IMG/VR virus record: IMGVR_UViG_3300005253_000015
Location: 1 to 64,000 of that record
Length of the DNA stretch: 64,000 nucleotides
Source: a virus
Reading direction: 5' to 3' (one strand)
The first letter of the stretch is position 1, and each line of letters begins with the position of its first letter. This document shows, in pieces, positions 7,176-15,857 of the stretch. The notes under the pieces are model-generated. The model was given only the letters and a program-made list of their open reading frames with translations. It was not told the DNA's origin and did no database searches. A program made the translations under genes and the position numbers.

Positions 7176-8471
7176 TTAGATAAATTGTACTAAATCCTTC
7201 TGAGAATCATCGTCATCAAATTCTATAACATCAGCTCTGGAAATAGATTTACCAAGATTAGAAACAAATGTGTCTGGTTGCCGTAAAATTCTCATGACAT
7301 TATCATATGCAGTCATTCTTGCAGCCTCAGTCTCAGCCATACTACTCGCCCAATCCATTACTGTATATGCCACACCCTCAAGTGTACTGGGATATCCTTT
7401 ACTTTCTTTTATCTTGATTAAATCATTCATTTTGTTAGACATTTTTAACTGCAATCCAAGAGCATTTTTACCATCTTCATTAACAGCATCAAACTCAATT
7501 GCTACACCTCTGGATTCACAAGTAGTTAGATTCCCGAACAGATTAGCTATTAAGTCACTCTTACCAAGTATTTTTTTTACTCCGAACACTAATGTTTCCT
7601 TGAAAACCTCTGGGTCACCTACATGTTTTAAGGCAATAGATAACTCAACGGTACGTATCACTAGTTCAATATCTTCATCTGGTAAACAAACATATCCAGT
7701 AATAACAAGTTTTTTACTTTTAAACTCAGAATTAATTACTGAACAGCCAACCAAAGTCGGTCTATCATTAATCAATACTGGATTTGAGCTAACAAAATTA
7801 CCTCTTGATACAAGAGCCGTAGCATATCCAGATTGAAACACTATATCTGTATTATTTTTCTTAGCTTCGTCAAAACATATCTGCATTGTTTCACCATCTG
7901 GTTGATGAACATACTTCCCAGTAACATAGCACCTACCATCACCATCTTCCGATGCTGTGGCAAAATCCCATACTCTATGACAAATCACGGGACTCGTACG
8001 ACTATTCTTATTCCGTCTAATATCCCAAACACTAACAAATATTTCATTCAGTTTGATGATATTCTCAGTACTTGGAATGAAATTACCATCCTCACCCATT
8101 AATTTATCAAGCTTTTTATCAACATTATATACAGTTTCAACCATATGTGTAAGGTCTCCAAGCTGTAATATATCTCTCGTAAATTGTGTGAAAGCGTATG
8201 CTGGGGATTCTATAAAATCATCACTTATATCATCATACTCTTTAGTTACCACATCATATTCTTTAGCTATTTCGCAATGAAGCCTGTACACTTCCTCAGA
8301 AGGTACATACACGAAAGAATAAAAATTCTTTATGTATATCCTTTCGACAATCCTTTCATCATCAATAACCTTCATCATTCCCTCAAAAGTCTTAAATCTT
8401 AATATTCTACGGGAAAGAGAAATGCTATGATTGATGTAATCAAATTTTATCAATTTTTTTTTACTCTCCAA
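7176..8471 (-). CDS. Large hypothetical protein (431 residues)
   Basis: Soluble mixed alpha/beta protein ending in an acidic tail (FDDDDSQKDLVQFI). N-terminal part is basic and beta-rich (residues 1-60); the central part has WDIRRNKNSRTSP and SRGNFVSSNPVLINDRPT. The overall length and the late helix MAETEAARMTAYDNVMRIL remind me weakly of DUF932-type phage proteins, but I would not assign it. It lies directly downstream of the Ycf46/DUF1257/DUF2997 set, probably in the same transcript. Confidence 0.6.
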   Translation of the reverse strand: MESKKKLIKFDYINHSISLSRRILRFKTFEGMMKVIDDERIVERIYIKNFYSFVYVPSEEVYRLHCEIAKEYDVVTKEYDDISDDFIESPAYAFTQFTRDILQLGDLTHMVETVYNVDKKLDKLMGEDGNFIPSTENIIKLNEIFVSVWDIRRNKNSRTSPVICHRVWDFATASEDGDGRCYVTGKYVHQPDGETMQICFDEAKKNNTDIVFQSGYATALVSRGNFVSSNPVLINDRPTLVGCSVINSEFKSKKLVITGYVCLPDEDIELVIRTVELSIALKHVGDPEVFKETLVFGVKKILGKSDLIANLFGNLTTCESRGVAIEFDAVNEDGKNALGLQLKMSNKMNDLIKIKESKGYPSTLEGVAYTVMDWASSMAETEAARMTAYDNVMRILRQPDTFVSNLGKSISRADVIEFDDDDSQKDLVQFI

Positions 8472-8566
8472 TATTCTTTATTTTTACATCTGAAATAGAC
8501 ATTCTGTGCGATATATCTGAAATAGATATACCATGACACAAAAAAGAGTGTCTTTTTAAATTTAAT

Positions 8567-8707
8567 TTATCCACAATAATCATCACCATAATTATCATTA
8601 CAAGAAGTTTTTAGTATTGAGCCAAGAGAAATCATCATATTCACTAAATCATCTGGTAAGTCTGAGATAGTTACATTATCATTTTCAATAAATACTGTAA
8701 TGTTCAT
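8567..8707 (-). CDS. Small acidic protein
   Basis: 46 residues; a beta strand start (MNITVFIENDNVTI) then an amphipathic helix. Its ATG overlaps the stop codon of the DUF2997-like gene by one base. Unknown function. Confidence 0.5.
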   Translation of the reverse strand: MNITVFIENDNVTISDLPDDLVNMMISLGSILKTSCNDNYGDDYCG

Positions 8708-8898
8708 TATCTTTTAACCCTCTGAGTATCAGTTTGTCTAATCTTCGCATAAAAATCTGGTTTTTTGTCACGCTTAGTAACTACACCAAGTTTATCTTCA
8801 AGCTCTTTAGTTTCCTTTAGACATTTATCGCTTTTAACACCGTTGACCTCAATTCTCATATTGCCTTCGTTATCTATATCAATAATCATTTCTTTCAT
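8707..8898 (-). CDS. DUF2997 family protein
   Basis: 63 residues. Matches the DUF2997 pattern I know: a short strand (MIIDIDNEGNMRIEV), then GxKxxKC, a helix ending LEDKLG, and VTKRDKKPDFY. Members of this family commonly sit next to DUF1257 and a Ycf46-like AAA+ ATPase, and both are here upstream in the same operon. The biochemical role is not known to me. Confidence 0.75.
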   Translation of the reverse strand: MKEMIIDIDNEGNMRIEVNGVKSDKCLKETKELEDKLGVVTKRDKKPDFYAKIRQTDTQRVKR

Positions 8899-9053
8899 TT
8901 TTTCTTACCTCTTTTACCACATAAAAGTTGTTCCGATGTATTATTCACTAGCGTTTTACCAAATACCTTTAATATCAAAGGATTAGTACAGAGTCCTAAC
9001 AGATAATCATATGCTTTTTGACCTTCAAAATAATCGCATTCTTGACAAATCAA
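8895..9053 (-). CDS. Small Cys-pair protein
   Basis: 52 residues from a TTG start (no ATG available). Begins ICQEC and has two more Cys (GLC, LLC). It overlaps both neighbours by four bases, inside the DUF1257-DUF2997 operon. Probably metal-binding; identity unknown. Confidence 0.45.
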   Translation of the reverse strand: MICQECDYFEGQKAYDYLLGLCTNPLILKVFGKTLVNNTSEQLLCGKRGKKK

Positions 9054-9436
9054 TATTTCTGTAACACCATCCTAATAGTTTTATCTTTGTTAACTATCTC
9101 CTTTACATTATAGCCCATCGCCTTTGCCTGACGATAAACTATTTTTTTACTATACTCTTGCATCAAGTTTCGTTTGAAGTCTCTTCGATTTACTCCTCGT
9201 ACACTCATCCAATCAACTTCAATATTGAAGTTTCTCTCACCAGCCTTTTTTCTAAAACCAATATTAGAGGAGTTAGGGAGTTCAATCTGAAAATTAACCG
9301 TAGTATGTCCCCCGTAATTATTGGTTAATCGTGTATTAGTAGATATTGTATAGCCCATCTCTTTCAATACTTCCCATAGAGTTGCTTCTTCATAAATTTC
9401 GCAACGCACACTCGTGAAATGTGATATATTAAACAC
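9050..9436 (-). CDS. DUF1257 (Ycf35-like) protein
   Basis: 128 residues from a GTG at 9434-9436. I chose this start because the family begins near MSHF: here the start reads (V)FNISHFTSVRCEIYEEA, followed by LWEVLKEMGYTI and a conserved RxxFxxNLxQxYxxxxxxxxAKxxGY core. A longer upstream frame overlaps another gene and has no homology. Function is unknown in the family, but the linkage to a Ycf46-like ATPase is a known pattern in phages and cyanobacteria. Confidence 0.8.
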   Translation of the reverse strand: MFNISHFTSVRCEIYEEATLWEVLKEMGYTISTNTRLTNNYGGHTTVNFQIELPNSSNIGFRKKAGERNFNIEVDWMSVRGVNRRDFKRNLMQEYSKKIVYRQAKAMGYNVKEIVNKDKTIRMVLQKY

Positions 9437-9569
9437 CTCTACAATAAGTACATTCATCATCACAATAAGGACATCCATATTTACTCTCATAAATAATAGA
9501 TTCAGAACAATTATGATGAAAATGTCTTTTCTTACGTCCACATGTACAATACCCTATACTTAAACTCAT
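9429..9569 (-). CDS. Small zinc-finger protein
   Basis: 46 residues with CTC at 8-10, a His/Cys cluster (HFHHNC) and CPYCDDECTYC near the end. Overlaps the ATPase stop by four bases and the DUF1257 start by eight, so it is translated between the two. Likely an accessory zinc protein of the Ycf46/DUF1257 set. Confidence 0.6.
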   Translation of the reverse strand: MSLSIGYCTCGRKKRHFHHNCSESIIYESKYGCPYCDDECTYCRGV

Positions 9570-11104
9570 AAATCCAACCTCATACTCTTCGGAATTTCCT
9601 TATTAGAAGTAGTTGGTCTAGCTCTATCCCTAGCCCAGAGTCTCATTTTACTAATTGGTTCTGCCATAGTTTTGCTTAGTGGAATTGACCTTTTAAGATT
9701 TGCCATTATATAATCTGTATCCAATTCAACTCCATCATCATACGCATCAAATAATCCAGAAACTATAGATGCCTCAATCTCAGCTCCACTGTATTGTACA
9801 GAATTATCAATTAATGAAGGTAAATCGAATTGTTCGAAATCTCTTTTTCTCTTTGTTAGATGGATTCTGAAAATATCAAACCGTTCATCTTCATTAGGAA
9901 GGTCAACAAAGAATATCTCATCTAATCTTCCTTTTCTTAATAATTCTGGTGGCAAATTAGTAATATCGTTCGCAGTGGCAACTACAAAAATAGGGGCTTG
10001 ATTTTCTTGTAGAAAGGTAAGGAAACTACCAATAACTCTAGATGTAGTACCACCATCGCTAAAATTAGAACTGCCACTACCCCCTAAAGCTTTCTCTATT
10101 TCATCAATCCATAAAACACATGGACTACAAGCCTTAGCCAACTGTATAGCAGCACTCATATTCCTCTCAGAGCTCCCAACTATTCCTTCAAAAATAGCAC
10201 TCATATCCATTCGTAGTAAGGGAAAGTTCCATACATTTGCAACAATCTTACAAATAAGGCTTTTTCCACACCCTTGAACTCCAAGCAGAAGCATACCCTT
10301 TGGATAAGGCAACCCAAAATCACGTGCCTTATCCGTAAACGCATTCTTCCTCTGAATTATCCATTTCATTAAAATATCATTGCCACCAACATCTTCAAGT
10401 GTATTAGTGGTATGAGTATATTCCAATATCCCAGTTTTACGTATTATTTGTTCTTTCTCCTTTATGATAGTATTAACTGAAAAATTTTTATTCTGTATCA
10501 ATGATTTATATAAAACATTCTCGATTTCATTAGTATTCAAGCCCATTAAAGCCTTTATTACATGCTCTCTTTTTCCATTAGTTTCAACCCTAGCGTCATC
10601 TTTAACACTTTCAGCTACAGTATTACAAATATCGTTAATTTCATCTTTATCTGGTAAAGGAAAATCAATAACAGTAATATCCTTTTCCAAGTCAGATGGT
10701 ATGCTAAGCTCTGGAGCAATAATAACAACGTTCTTCTGTACTAACTTTAATGATTTATTCAATTCCCTAAGATAACGTACTATCTCTGGGTTTGAATCTA
10801 TCATAAAAGCATGAAAGTCCAAAAGAATAAAAATACCCCTTTTCTTGATATTATTGATAAAATGTAATGCTTCAATAGGATTCATAGTTGCTGTGTTTAC
10901 CGTAGTTATATCTTTCAATTCCCGTATACCACATACCAAAGACCAAACATATATAGTAGGTGAATTCTCTATAGACCTTCTAGTGATATCATTAATACTC
11001 TGGATAACTCTATCTTCCTCACTAGATACCACATAAATTAACGGATATCTAGCTCTGATAAGTATATCAATCTCTTTTATCTCTTTCATTTTTTTTTCAT
11101 TCAT
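9566..11104 (-). CDS. Ycf46-like AAA+ ATPase
   Basis: 512 residues. N-terminal domain begins IDILIRARYPLIYVVSSEEDR, the typical Ycf46 start. The AAA+ module (about 240-440) has Walker A GVQGCGKS, Walker B CVLWIDEIEKAL, sensor 1 VVATAND and arginine finger ELLRKGRLDE, all intact, so it should hydrolyse ATP. The family is spread in cyanobacteria, plastids and phages, with unknown target. First gene of the operon with the zinc protein, DUF1257 and DUF2997. A TATA-like AT stretch lies upstream at 11105-11260. Confidence 0.85.
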   Translation of the reverse strand: MNEKKMKEIKEIDILIRARYPLIYVVSSEEDRVIQSINDITRRSIENSPTIYVWSLVCGIRELKDITTVNTATMNPIEALHFINNIKKRGIFILLDFHAFMIDSNPEIVRYLRELNKSLKLVQKNVVIIAPELSIPSDLEKDITVIDFPLPDKDEINDICNTVAESVKDDARVETNGKREHVIKALMGLNTNEIENVLYKSLIQNKNFSVNTIIKEKEQIIRKTGILEYTHTTNTLEDVGGNDILMKWIIQRKNAFTDKARDFGLPYPKGMLLLGVQGCGKSLICKIVANVWNFPLLRMDMSAIFEGIVGSSERNMSAAIQLAKACSPCVLWIDEIEKALGGSGSSNFSDGGTTSRVIGSFLTFLQENQAPIFVVATANDITNLPPELLRKGRLDEIFFVDLPNEDERFDIFRIHLTKRKRDFEQFDLPSLIDNSVQYSGAEIEASIVSGLFDAYDDGVELDTDYIMANLKRSIPLSKTMAEPISKMRLWARDRARPTTSNKEIPKSMRLDL

Positions 11105-11333
11105 TTTTTTTGTTTGATTTTAATTTTTGTTAATATTTAAATTTATCGACAAAATTTATGTCTTGCCATCATACTAAATATGTCGCATTTGTTTATAAAT
11201 ATACGTTATTTATTATATAATTATATTATAGTTATCATAAGTTATAATAAAAAAAAAGTGTTAATTATTTAGGTTTATTATTTTTTTCTAATGTTCTATT
11301 AGCCTTTTTTAGACATCTTGGACAATACATTAA

Positions 11334-11462
11334 TTATATCACCTTTATTTCTACTATTCCGAATACTCTATTACATTCAATACAAAAACATAACCAGAAT
11401 TCGTTGAACTTTTTCCAGTTCTCAACTGGTCTTAAACTCCCTTTACATTCTGGACAATCCAT
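11334..11462 (-). CDS. Small zinc-ribbon protein
   Basis: 42 residues with CPEC at 3-6 and CIEC near 29-32, a complete minimal zinc ribbon. Two bases from the stop of the upstream gene. A possible 21-residue frame with CPRC follows at 11265-11330 and may be a broken copy. Confidence 0.55.
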   Translation of the reverse strand: MDCPECKGSLRPVENWKKFNEFWLCFCIECNRVFGIVEIKVI

Positions 11463-11463
11463 A

Positions 11464-11646
11464 TTAATCTCCTTTGAAGTAATTGCATTGTTCATCCAGC
11501 AAATTAAATGCTTCCCTTACATCACTGATAGTACATTCACAAACTTCATATGGGTGTTCTTTGCCTAATATTTTTACATCTTCGCTTGTATTATAATCAA
11601 GATATGAACCAATTATCTCTTTAGCTCTACTAATTGGCATAGTCAT
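11464..11646 (-). CDS. Hypothetical protein
   Basis: 60 residues from the ATG at 11644-11646, which has GGTGAT 7 bp upstream, the local Shine-Dalgarno; a longer frame exists but lacks this signal. It has a CEC motif. Function unknown. Confidence 0.55.
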   Translation of the reverse strand: MTMPISRAKEIIGSYLDYNTSEDVKILGKEHPYEVCECTISDVREAFNLLDEQCNYFKGD

Positions 11647-11647
11647 T

Positions 11648-11965
11648 TTATTTATCACCATATAAATGAAGTAACACAAGATAGAACTCATAATGAGTCT
11701 TATTACTTCTACATAGTTTTGCTGTTAACTTAGTATGATATTTAACAGCCTTCCTCTGTGATTTATGATATTTAATAGCTTTCCATCCTCCATCAGTAAA
11801 GTCAAATCTATTAAGGGCATGATTTACATTTAGAGCTTCAATAAAATATATCGCTGTTTCATTCTCATCAATCTTACCAGTTATATTATGAGTATGAACT
11901 GCTGTAGATAAAAGCAAAACTGGTTTAGTAAATGTTGGTGGGGCATATGCAGAAATCAATCGCAT
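11648..11965 (-). CDS. Hypothetical basic protein
   Basis: 105 residues; basic middle rich in His and Lys (YHKSQRKAVKYHTKLTAK) after a beta-rich N-terminus. No family recognised. It belongs to the operon 11334-13137. Confidence 0.5.
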   Translation of the reverse strand: MRLISAYAPPTFTKPVLLLSTAVHTHNITGKIDENETAIYFIEALNVNHALNRFDFTDGGWKAIKYHKSQRKAVKYHTKLTAKLCRSNKTHYEFYLVLLHLYGDK

Positions 11966-12033
11966 TATATTACCCCCAGCTTAACCAACTTGCCAATAAT
12001 TATATTCTTACCATTTTCAAAGTTTTTCTTCAT
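11965..12033 (-). other. Possible 22-codon ORF, duplicate of a neighbour's tail
   Basis: Encodes a 22-residue frame ending KLVKLGVI, which resembles the C-terminus KLVNLGVI of the zinc protein at 12388-12627. Probably a remnant of a local duplication; translation is uncertain. Confidence 0.3.
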
Positions 12034-12388
12034 TATTATTATACCCCATTACTGATTTATTATTTTTTCCTAATGTTTTTACAAGTGTGCAATCATATAT
12101 AGTACCAAATACGCCACCATCCTGCTTACGTATCTCATTCCCAGTAATAATATAACTACCAAGCCCTAAGTCCTTTAGAACATCTGATATTGGGATAATA
12201 TGATAAGAGGACATATAAGGATTAAATATATTATTTCCCTCATCAACTTTAGCTTGTCCCTTAACCATGTCAACATCTAATACATCTACGATAATAAAAG
12301 CATTAGCAAACTGTCCACCACCGAGTAGTATGGCTTTCTTACCTATTTGCTGTTTAGCAAGTTCTAAGTATTCTTTATTTATTTCCAT
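12017..12388 (-). CDS. Hypothetical beta-rich protein
   Basis: 123 residues with an SH3/OB-like alternation (GKKAILLGGGQFANAFIIVD). Overlaps the upstream zinc gene by one base. Unknown function. Confidence 0.55.
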   Translation of the reverse strand: MEINKEYLELAKQQIGKKAILLGGGQFANAFIIVDVLDVDMVKGQAKVDEGNNIFNPYMSSYHIIPISDVLKDLGLGSYIITGNEIRKQDGGVFGTIYDCTLVKTLGKNNKSVMGYNNNEEKL

Positions 12389-12627
12389 TATATTACCCCC
12401 AAATTGACTAATTTAGCCCATATAACATCCTTACCACCTTTAGACTCTAAAAACTTATCTAAACGTGTCATGACTTCCCAACAGAGATTACATTTGTCAT
12501 GAGCAATTGTATTAACTGGTTTTCCACAAATATGACAATTTGGGATACAATTACGGCAAAAAGAACCCATACCATTAGAAGTTCTTGGTACACCAATTAT
12601 TCCTTGTTTACAATTTCCACATTGCAT
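12388..12627 (-). CDS. Zinc-binding protein (LIM/RING-like Cys pattern)
   Basis: 79 residues with four Cys pairs: CGNC, CRNC, CHIC and CNLC. This is enough for two zinc sites. It is probably a nucleic-acid or protein adaptor. Its C-terminal sequence is partly duplicated in the small ORF at 11965-12033. Confidence 0.65.
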   Translation of the reverse strand: MQCGNCKQGIIGVPRTSNGMGSFCRNCIPNCHICGKPVNTIAHDKCNLCWEVMTRLDKFLESKGGKDVIWAKLVNLGVI

Positions 12628-12629
12628 TA

Positions 12630-12977
12630 TTATAATCCCTCTAAACCATTTCTCTTAATAAAATCCTTAGTCCATTCTTTTAGGTCATTATCATTTTTAA
12701 TACCAAGCACTTCTCTTATAGTAACCTTTTCCCCAGCGTCAATTTTACGTTTAAGTTCTCTATTATCATCAGTTAGACCATCTTCTCCTATGAAATTAAA
12801 ATAGAATCTCGGCATATGCTGAAACATCATAATACCCTTACGATTATCAGACTTTCTAGTACAAGTTATATGGGGTGCTAGGAAGCTATGAACTTTAAAA
12901 TCTTTTTGAAGCTCTTGAGTATCCCATACTTGTCCGTATTTCTTTTCTAATTCTTCTCTATTCATATTCATAATCAT
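12630..12977 (-). CDS. Hypothetical protein
   Basis: About 113-115 residues; the start may be the second or third Met. Mixed alpha/beta with an HITCTRKSDNRKGIMMFQH segment and an acidic, helical C-terminus. No family recognised. Overlaps the 12958-13137 gene. Confidence 0.55.
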   Translation of the reverse strand: MIMNMNREELEKKYGQVWDTQELQKDFKVHSFLAPHITCTRKSDNRKGIMMFQHMPRFYFNFIGEDGLTDDNRELKRKIDAGEKVTIREVLGIKNDNDLKEWTKDFIKRNGLEGL

Positions 12978-13137
12978 CTCCGAATAGGTTTAAGTCCTTA
13001 GCTAAGTCCCAGTATTCTACTTTATCATCATCGTTAAGCTCGTTTATAACGTCTCCCCAATTTACTAATTCACAATACTTTTGTTTAGCTTTTGTTTCTA
13101 AGACCTTTATCCTATCCAACTTTTCTTTTTTATTCAT
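12958..13137 (-). CDS. Small acidic protein with hairpin leader
   Basis: 59 residues from the ATG at 13135-13137 (MNKKEKLDRIK); an upstream GTG at 13152 would start inside the leader hairpin and is less likely. GGGAGTGA about 5 bp upstream can act as ribosome-binding site. First gene of the operon reaching 11334. Confidence 0.6.
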   Translation of the reverse strand: MNKKEKLDRIKVLETKAKQKYCELVNWGDVINELNDDDKVEYWDLAKDLNLFGDDYEYE

Positions 13138-13149
13138 ATTATTCACTCC

Positions 13150-13181
13150 CACTAAAGAAGTATTGAAGCCTCAATTCAGTG
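13150..13181 (-). promoter_or_regulatory. Leader hairpin, copy 1 of 5
   Basis: On the minus strand an outer stem ACTGAA/TTTAGT and an inner stem GAGG/CTTC around a short loop, 13 bp before the start codon. A T8ATTATGATAA stretch lies about 20 bp upstream (13190-13209). Same design as the other four copies with different arm sequences. Confidence 0.7.
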
Positions 13182-13230
13182 TTAATTGTCTTATCATAAT
13201 AAAAAAAAGAGATTTATTATTAATTTATAT

Positions 13231-13770
13231 TTACTTTACTGTATGGTCTGGTTTGCCTTTCCTATCTGGAATATCTTTACCACTAACAAAATCAAGTCCA
13301 GCACTATTAAGCATCTGTCCAGTGAATTTTATAACGCCATCTGATTGCTCCTTACTTTCAGTTAATACTTCATCATCCATACTATCCCAATAATCTGCAT
13401 CATCATGAACTTTATCGAGTATTCCATGTCTTTCACAAACCTTCAACATACTACAAACAATTTTATGGCATTTCATAAAGTCTTCTGCATACTGAGTCTT
13501 AGTAAATTCGTGGGATGTCCATAGATTAATTCCTCTATGGAATAGCATTACAGTAAACCATTCAGAGCCCTTCATTACATTAACTTCGAATCCGATTCCC
13601 TTATTTGCTTTCCACCCAATATCACAATCACTAGCCTTATCGTCCATATGAACTTTAGATATACTTATTATATCCATAGGCTTTATTACCTCATATATTA
13701 ACTCCAATCTTGACAATAATTCTTTTCCAGAACCATTGAATTTGAAGTCAAAATGTATTGTTATGCCCAT
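13231..13770 (-). CDS. Hypothetical protein (179 residues)
   Basis: Starts with a strand (MGITIHFDFKFNG), then WKANKGIGFEVNV and ESEQSDG-like acidic parts. No family recognised. It appears to be a single-gene unit: leader hairpin copy 2 lies upstream and a T tract downstream. Confidence 0.6.
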   Translation of the reverse strand: MGITIHFDFKFNGSGKELLSRLELIYEVIKPMDIISISKVHMDDKASDCDIGWKANKGIGFEVNVMKGSEWFTVMLFHRGINLWTSHEFTKTQYAEDFMKCHKIVCSMLKVCERHGILDKVHDDADYWDSMDDEVLTESKEQSDGVIKFTGQMLNSAGLDFVSGKDIPDRKGKPDHTVK

Positions 13771-13800
13771 ATTTTTCTCTTCACAATTCTTTTATCTTTC

Positions 13801-13833
13801 CACTAATGAAACCATTACATTTCAAAATTAGTG
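13801..13833 (-). promoter_or_regulatory. Leader hairpin, copy 2 of 5
   Basis: Outer stem ACTAAT/ATTAGT, inner stem GAAA/TTTC on the minus strand, 30 bp before the start at 13770. A T8 tract lies at 13863-13870, just after the upstream gene. The arm sequence differs from the other copies but stays paired. Confidence 0.7.
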
Positions 13834-13886
13834 TTATTTGTTGTATTTTATTAAGAAAACTTAAAAAAAATGAAAAAAAGTTAAAT

Positions 13887-15194
13887 TTATATTACTAAGT
13901 GTCTAATCGCAATAGTACCATCTTTATACCTAACGGCATATCTACTAAGATTATGACTCCCATTCCATCCACTACAAAATTTATGTACCCAATCAAGAAA
14001 GTATGTATATTCAATACCCTCTGAGATATACGCCTTAATTAAAGTAGAATGTCCATACCTACCTCTATCATCTAATCTGCTCCAAGATACTAAATCCTTA
14101 GACCATAGATATGGTAAATAATCTACATAATCAGATACAACAGAAACATCATGGTCTCTTAACTGTCTTAACCATCTACGATACTGCAAGTTATTTCCAT
14201 ATATCTTTCTCTCCCAATAACTACGCCTTCTCTGATATGCCTTCCATTCTGTATCACTTTTTCTATCACGCCCAGCATTACGATTCCAATAATTATCATA
14301 CTCCGTCAACCCTAATATAATCTTTGCTAAACGGTCATCTTTGGCTTTAACATATTGGTAAACATCTCTTATGAATATATCCATATTAGCACATACTCTT
14401 AAATGATATAATGCACGAAGGAATATAGAATTATTCGCATTTTCCATATCAATATTATATAAACGGATACAACCAAATACTATTTCTCGATAACTATTCA
14501 TTACAAACTCTTTTCTCTCACGTGTTTTATATTCCTTCCACATAGTATCAAGATGAGTCAATAAGCTATGAAATATATGTATATCCTTATGACATAATTC
14601 TTTTAATAATGGCATAGCTAAGTTACTATGTAGCACATTCGGGTTGTATTTATTCTCAACCCAAGCTTGAATATTACTACAATGCCCCCAAAACTCTGTT
14701 TCTGGTGGTATAAGATGCTCTTCACTATTATCAGTGACTTCCATCTCACCTGAATACTTTCTTTGAAACTCATCTATATTTACACAATTCTCATCCTCAG
14801 CTTCCATAGTTGGTATATTTATGAGCAAAAACATACATTGGAAAAATCTTTTACCGTTAATGAATATGTCTGTCCTATCTCCAATAAGACGTAAGTCAAT
14901 AAACTCATTAATAACATACTTCTTGAACTCTGTTTTATTATAACATGTCTTACAATAAGGTTCACCTTCATAACCGTATTTAATATCACCAAGCATATTA
15001 TAACTAATCTGACATTTAGTACATAGTACATGTTCGTCCTTTCTCTTATTATAACATTTATGACATATAACTGTGCCATGCCCTATATCATTAACGTAAT
15101 ATACATTATCTTTATGGAAAGACAATCGACAGTAATGACAGATTACCCAATCAGAATCACTATTACCATTTACGTCCTTAATTATTTCTTCCAT
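13887..15194 (-). CDS. Large protein with two LIM-like zinc fingers
   Basis: 435 residues. The first 75 residues carry CHYC...CHKC and CTKC...CKTC, in the order seen in LIM or treble-clef double fingers. The remainder is helical and rich in Trp, Tyr and Arg (YQRRRSYWERKIYGNNLQY), with no motif I know. LIM-type fingers usually bind proteins, so an adaptor or host-interaction role is possible; that is inference only. Confidence 0.65.
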   Translation of the reverse strand: MEEIIKDVNGNSDSDWVICHYCRLSFHKDNVYYVNDIGHGTVICHKCYNKRKDEHVLCTKCQISYNMLGDIKYGYEGEPYCKTCYNKTEFKKYVINEFIDLRLIGDRTDIFINGKRFFQCMFLLINIPTMEAEDENCVNIDEFQRKYSGEMEVTDNSEEHLIPPETEFWGHCSNIQAWVENKYNPNVLHSNLAMPLLKELCHKDIHIFHSLLTHLDTMWKEYKTRERKEFVMNSYREIVFGCIRLYNIDMENANNSIFLRALYHLRVCANMDIFIRDVYQYVKAKDDRLAKIILGLTEYDNYWNRNAGRDRKSDTEWKAYQRRRSYWERKIYGNNLQYRRWLRQLRDHDVSVVSDYVDYLPYLWSKDLVSWSRLDDRGRYGHSTLIKAYISEGIEYTYFLDWVHKFCSGWNGSHNLSRYAVRYKDGTIAIRHLVI

Positions 15195-15399
15195 TTCATT
15201 ACGCTCTCTTTAATTTAATGTATAACTATAAATACTCCATAAAACCAATCAGAATTGCTAAATAGCTCATCCTTTTGTCTTATATTCGGAGTTGGATATA
15301 AGATACCAAAAAAACGATTACTTATTAATTATAATTTTAATGCTTTTAATACTGCTAGACCCTTATAATCTAAAAATGTATGTTGCTTTTTAATTACTC

Positions 15400-15657
15400 T
15401 CAAATTCCAAAGTGTCTATAACTCCTTATTATTGATTTATCGACATATTCTTCTTCAATAAACTGAAACGATATTCCTAATTCCTTCAGCTTATCACAGT
15501 ACGTTGATAAGTCGCAATCTTCTTCCAGATAGGCAAACTTATCTTTCATATATGAATATTGACTAATATTTTTTTCAATACCTAACTCCTTCAGTCTTGA
15601 AATAAGGACTTTAGCCCATCCATGTCCTGCATCTGTATATAAATGAATTACTTCCAT
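15400..15657 (-). CDS. Hypothetical small protein
   Basis: 85 residues beginning MEVIHLYTDAGHGWAKVLISRLKELGI, then Asp/Glu-rich helices. The strand-then-loop start recalls alpha/beta folds, but I cannot assign it. Its ATG overlaps the stop of the 40-residue gene upstream. About 200 bp between 15195 and 15399 show no other gene. Confidence 0.6.
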   Translation of the reverse strand: MEVIHLYTDAGHGWAKVLISRLKELGIEKNISQYSYMKDKFAYLEEDCDLSTYCDKLKELGISFQFIEEEYVDKSIIRSYRHFGI

Positions 15658-15779
15658 TATTCATCAATTATAGTTATTTCTATTTTGTTTTCATATTCAG
15701 AAACATTGAAACTAACATTACCCTTTATATTATTTATAATATTCTCCAAATATTCTAATAATTCCTTCTTGTTTATCAT
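15657..15779 (-). CDS. 40-residue protein with hairpin leader
   Basis: One helix and one beta hairpin (NVSFNVSEYENKIEITIIDE). First gene of a pair with 15400-15657 and preceded by leader hairpin copy 3. Unknown function. Confidence 0.5.
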   Translation of the reverse strand: MINKKELLEYLENIINNIKGNVSFNVSEYENKIEITIIDE

Positions 15780-15802
15780 ATCTAACTTCTCTTTTATTCC
15801 TT

Positions 15803-15833
15803 ACCGAGGAGCATTTGAAAGCCCATGCTCGGT
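15803..15833 (-). promoter_or_regulatory. Leader hairpin, copy 3 of 5
   Basis: Outer stem ACCGAG/CTCGGT and inner stem GGGC/GCTC with one G-U pair on the minus strand. T8ATTACATAAT lies about 10 bp upstream. Compare copy 5, where the outer stem is ACCGAA/TTCGGT: both sides changed. Confidence 0.75.
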
Positions 15834-15857
15834 ATTATGTAATAAAAAAAATTAGAG

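Noticed and set aside
7270-8402. Plus-strand frames opposite the 431-residue gene
   Set aside because: Shadows of 7176-8471; composition and starts are poor.
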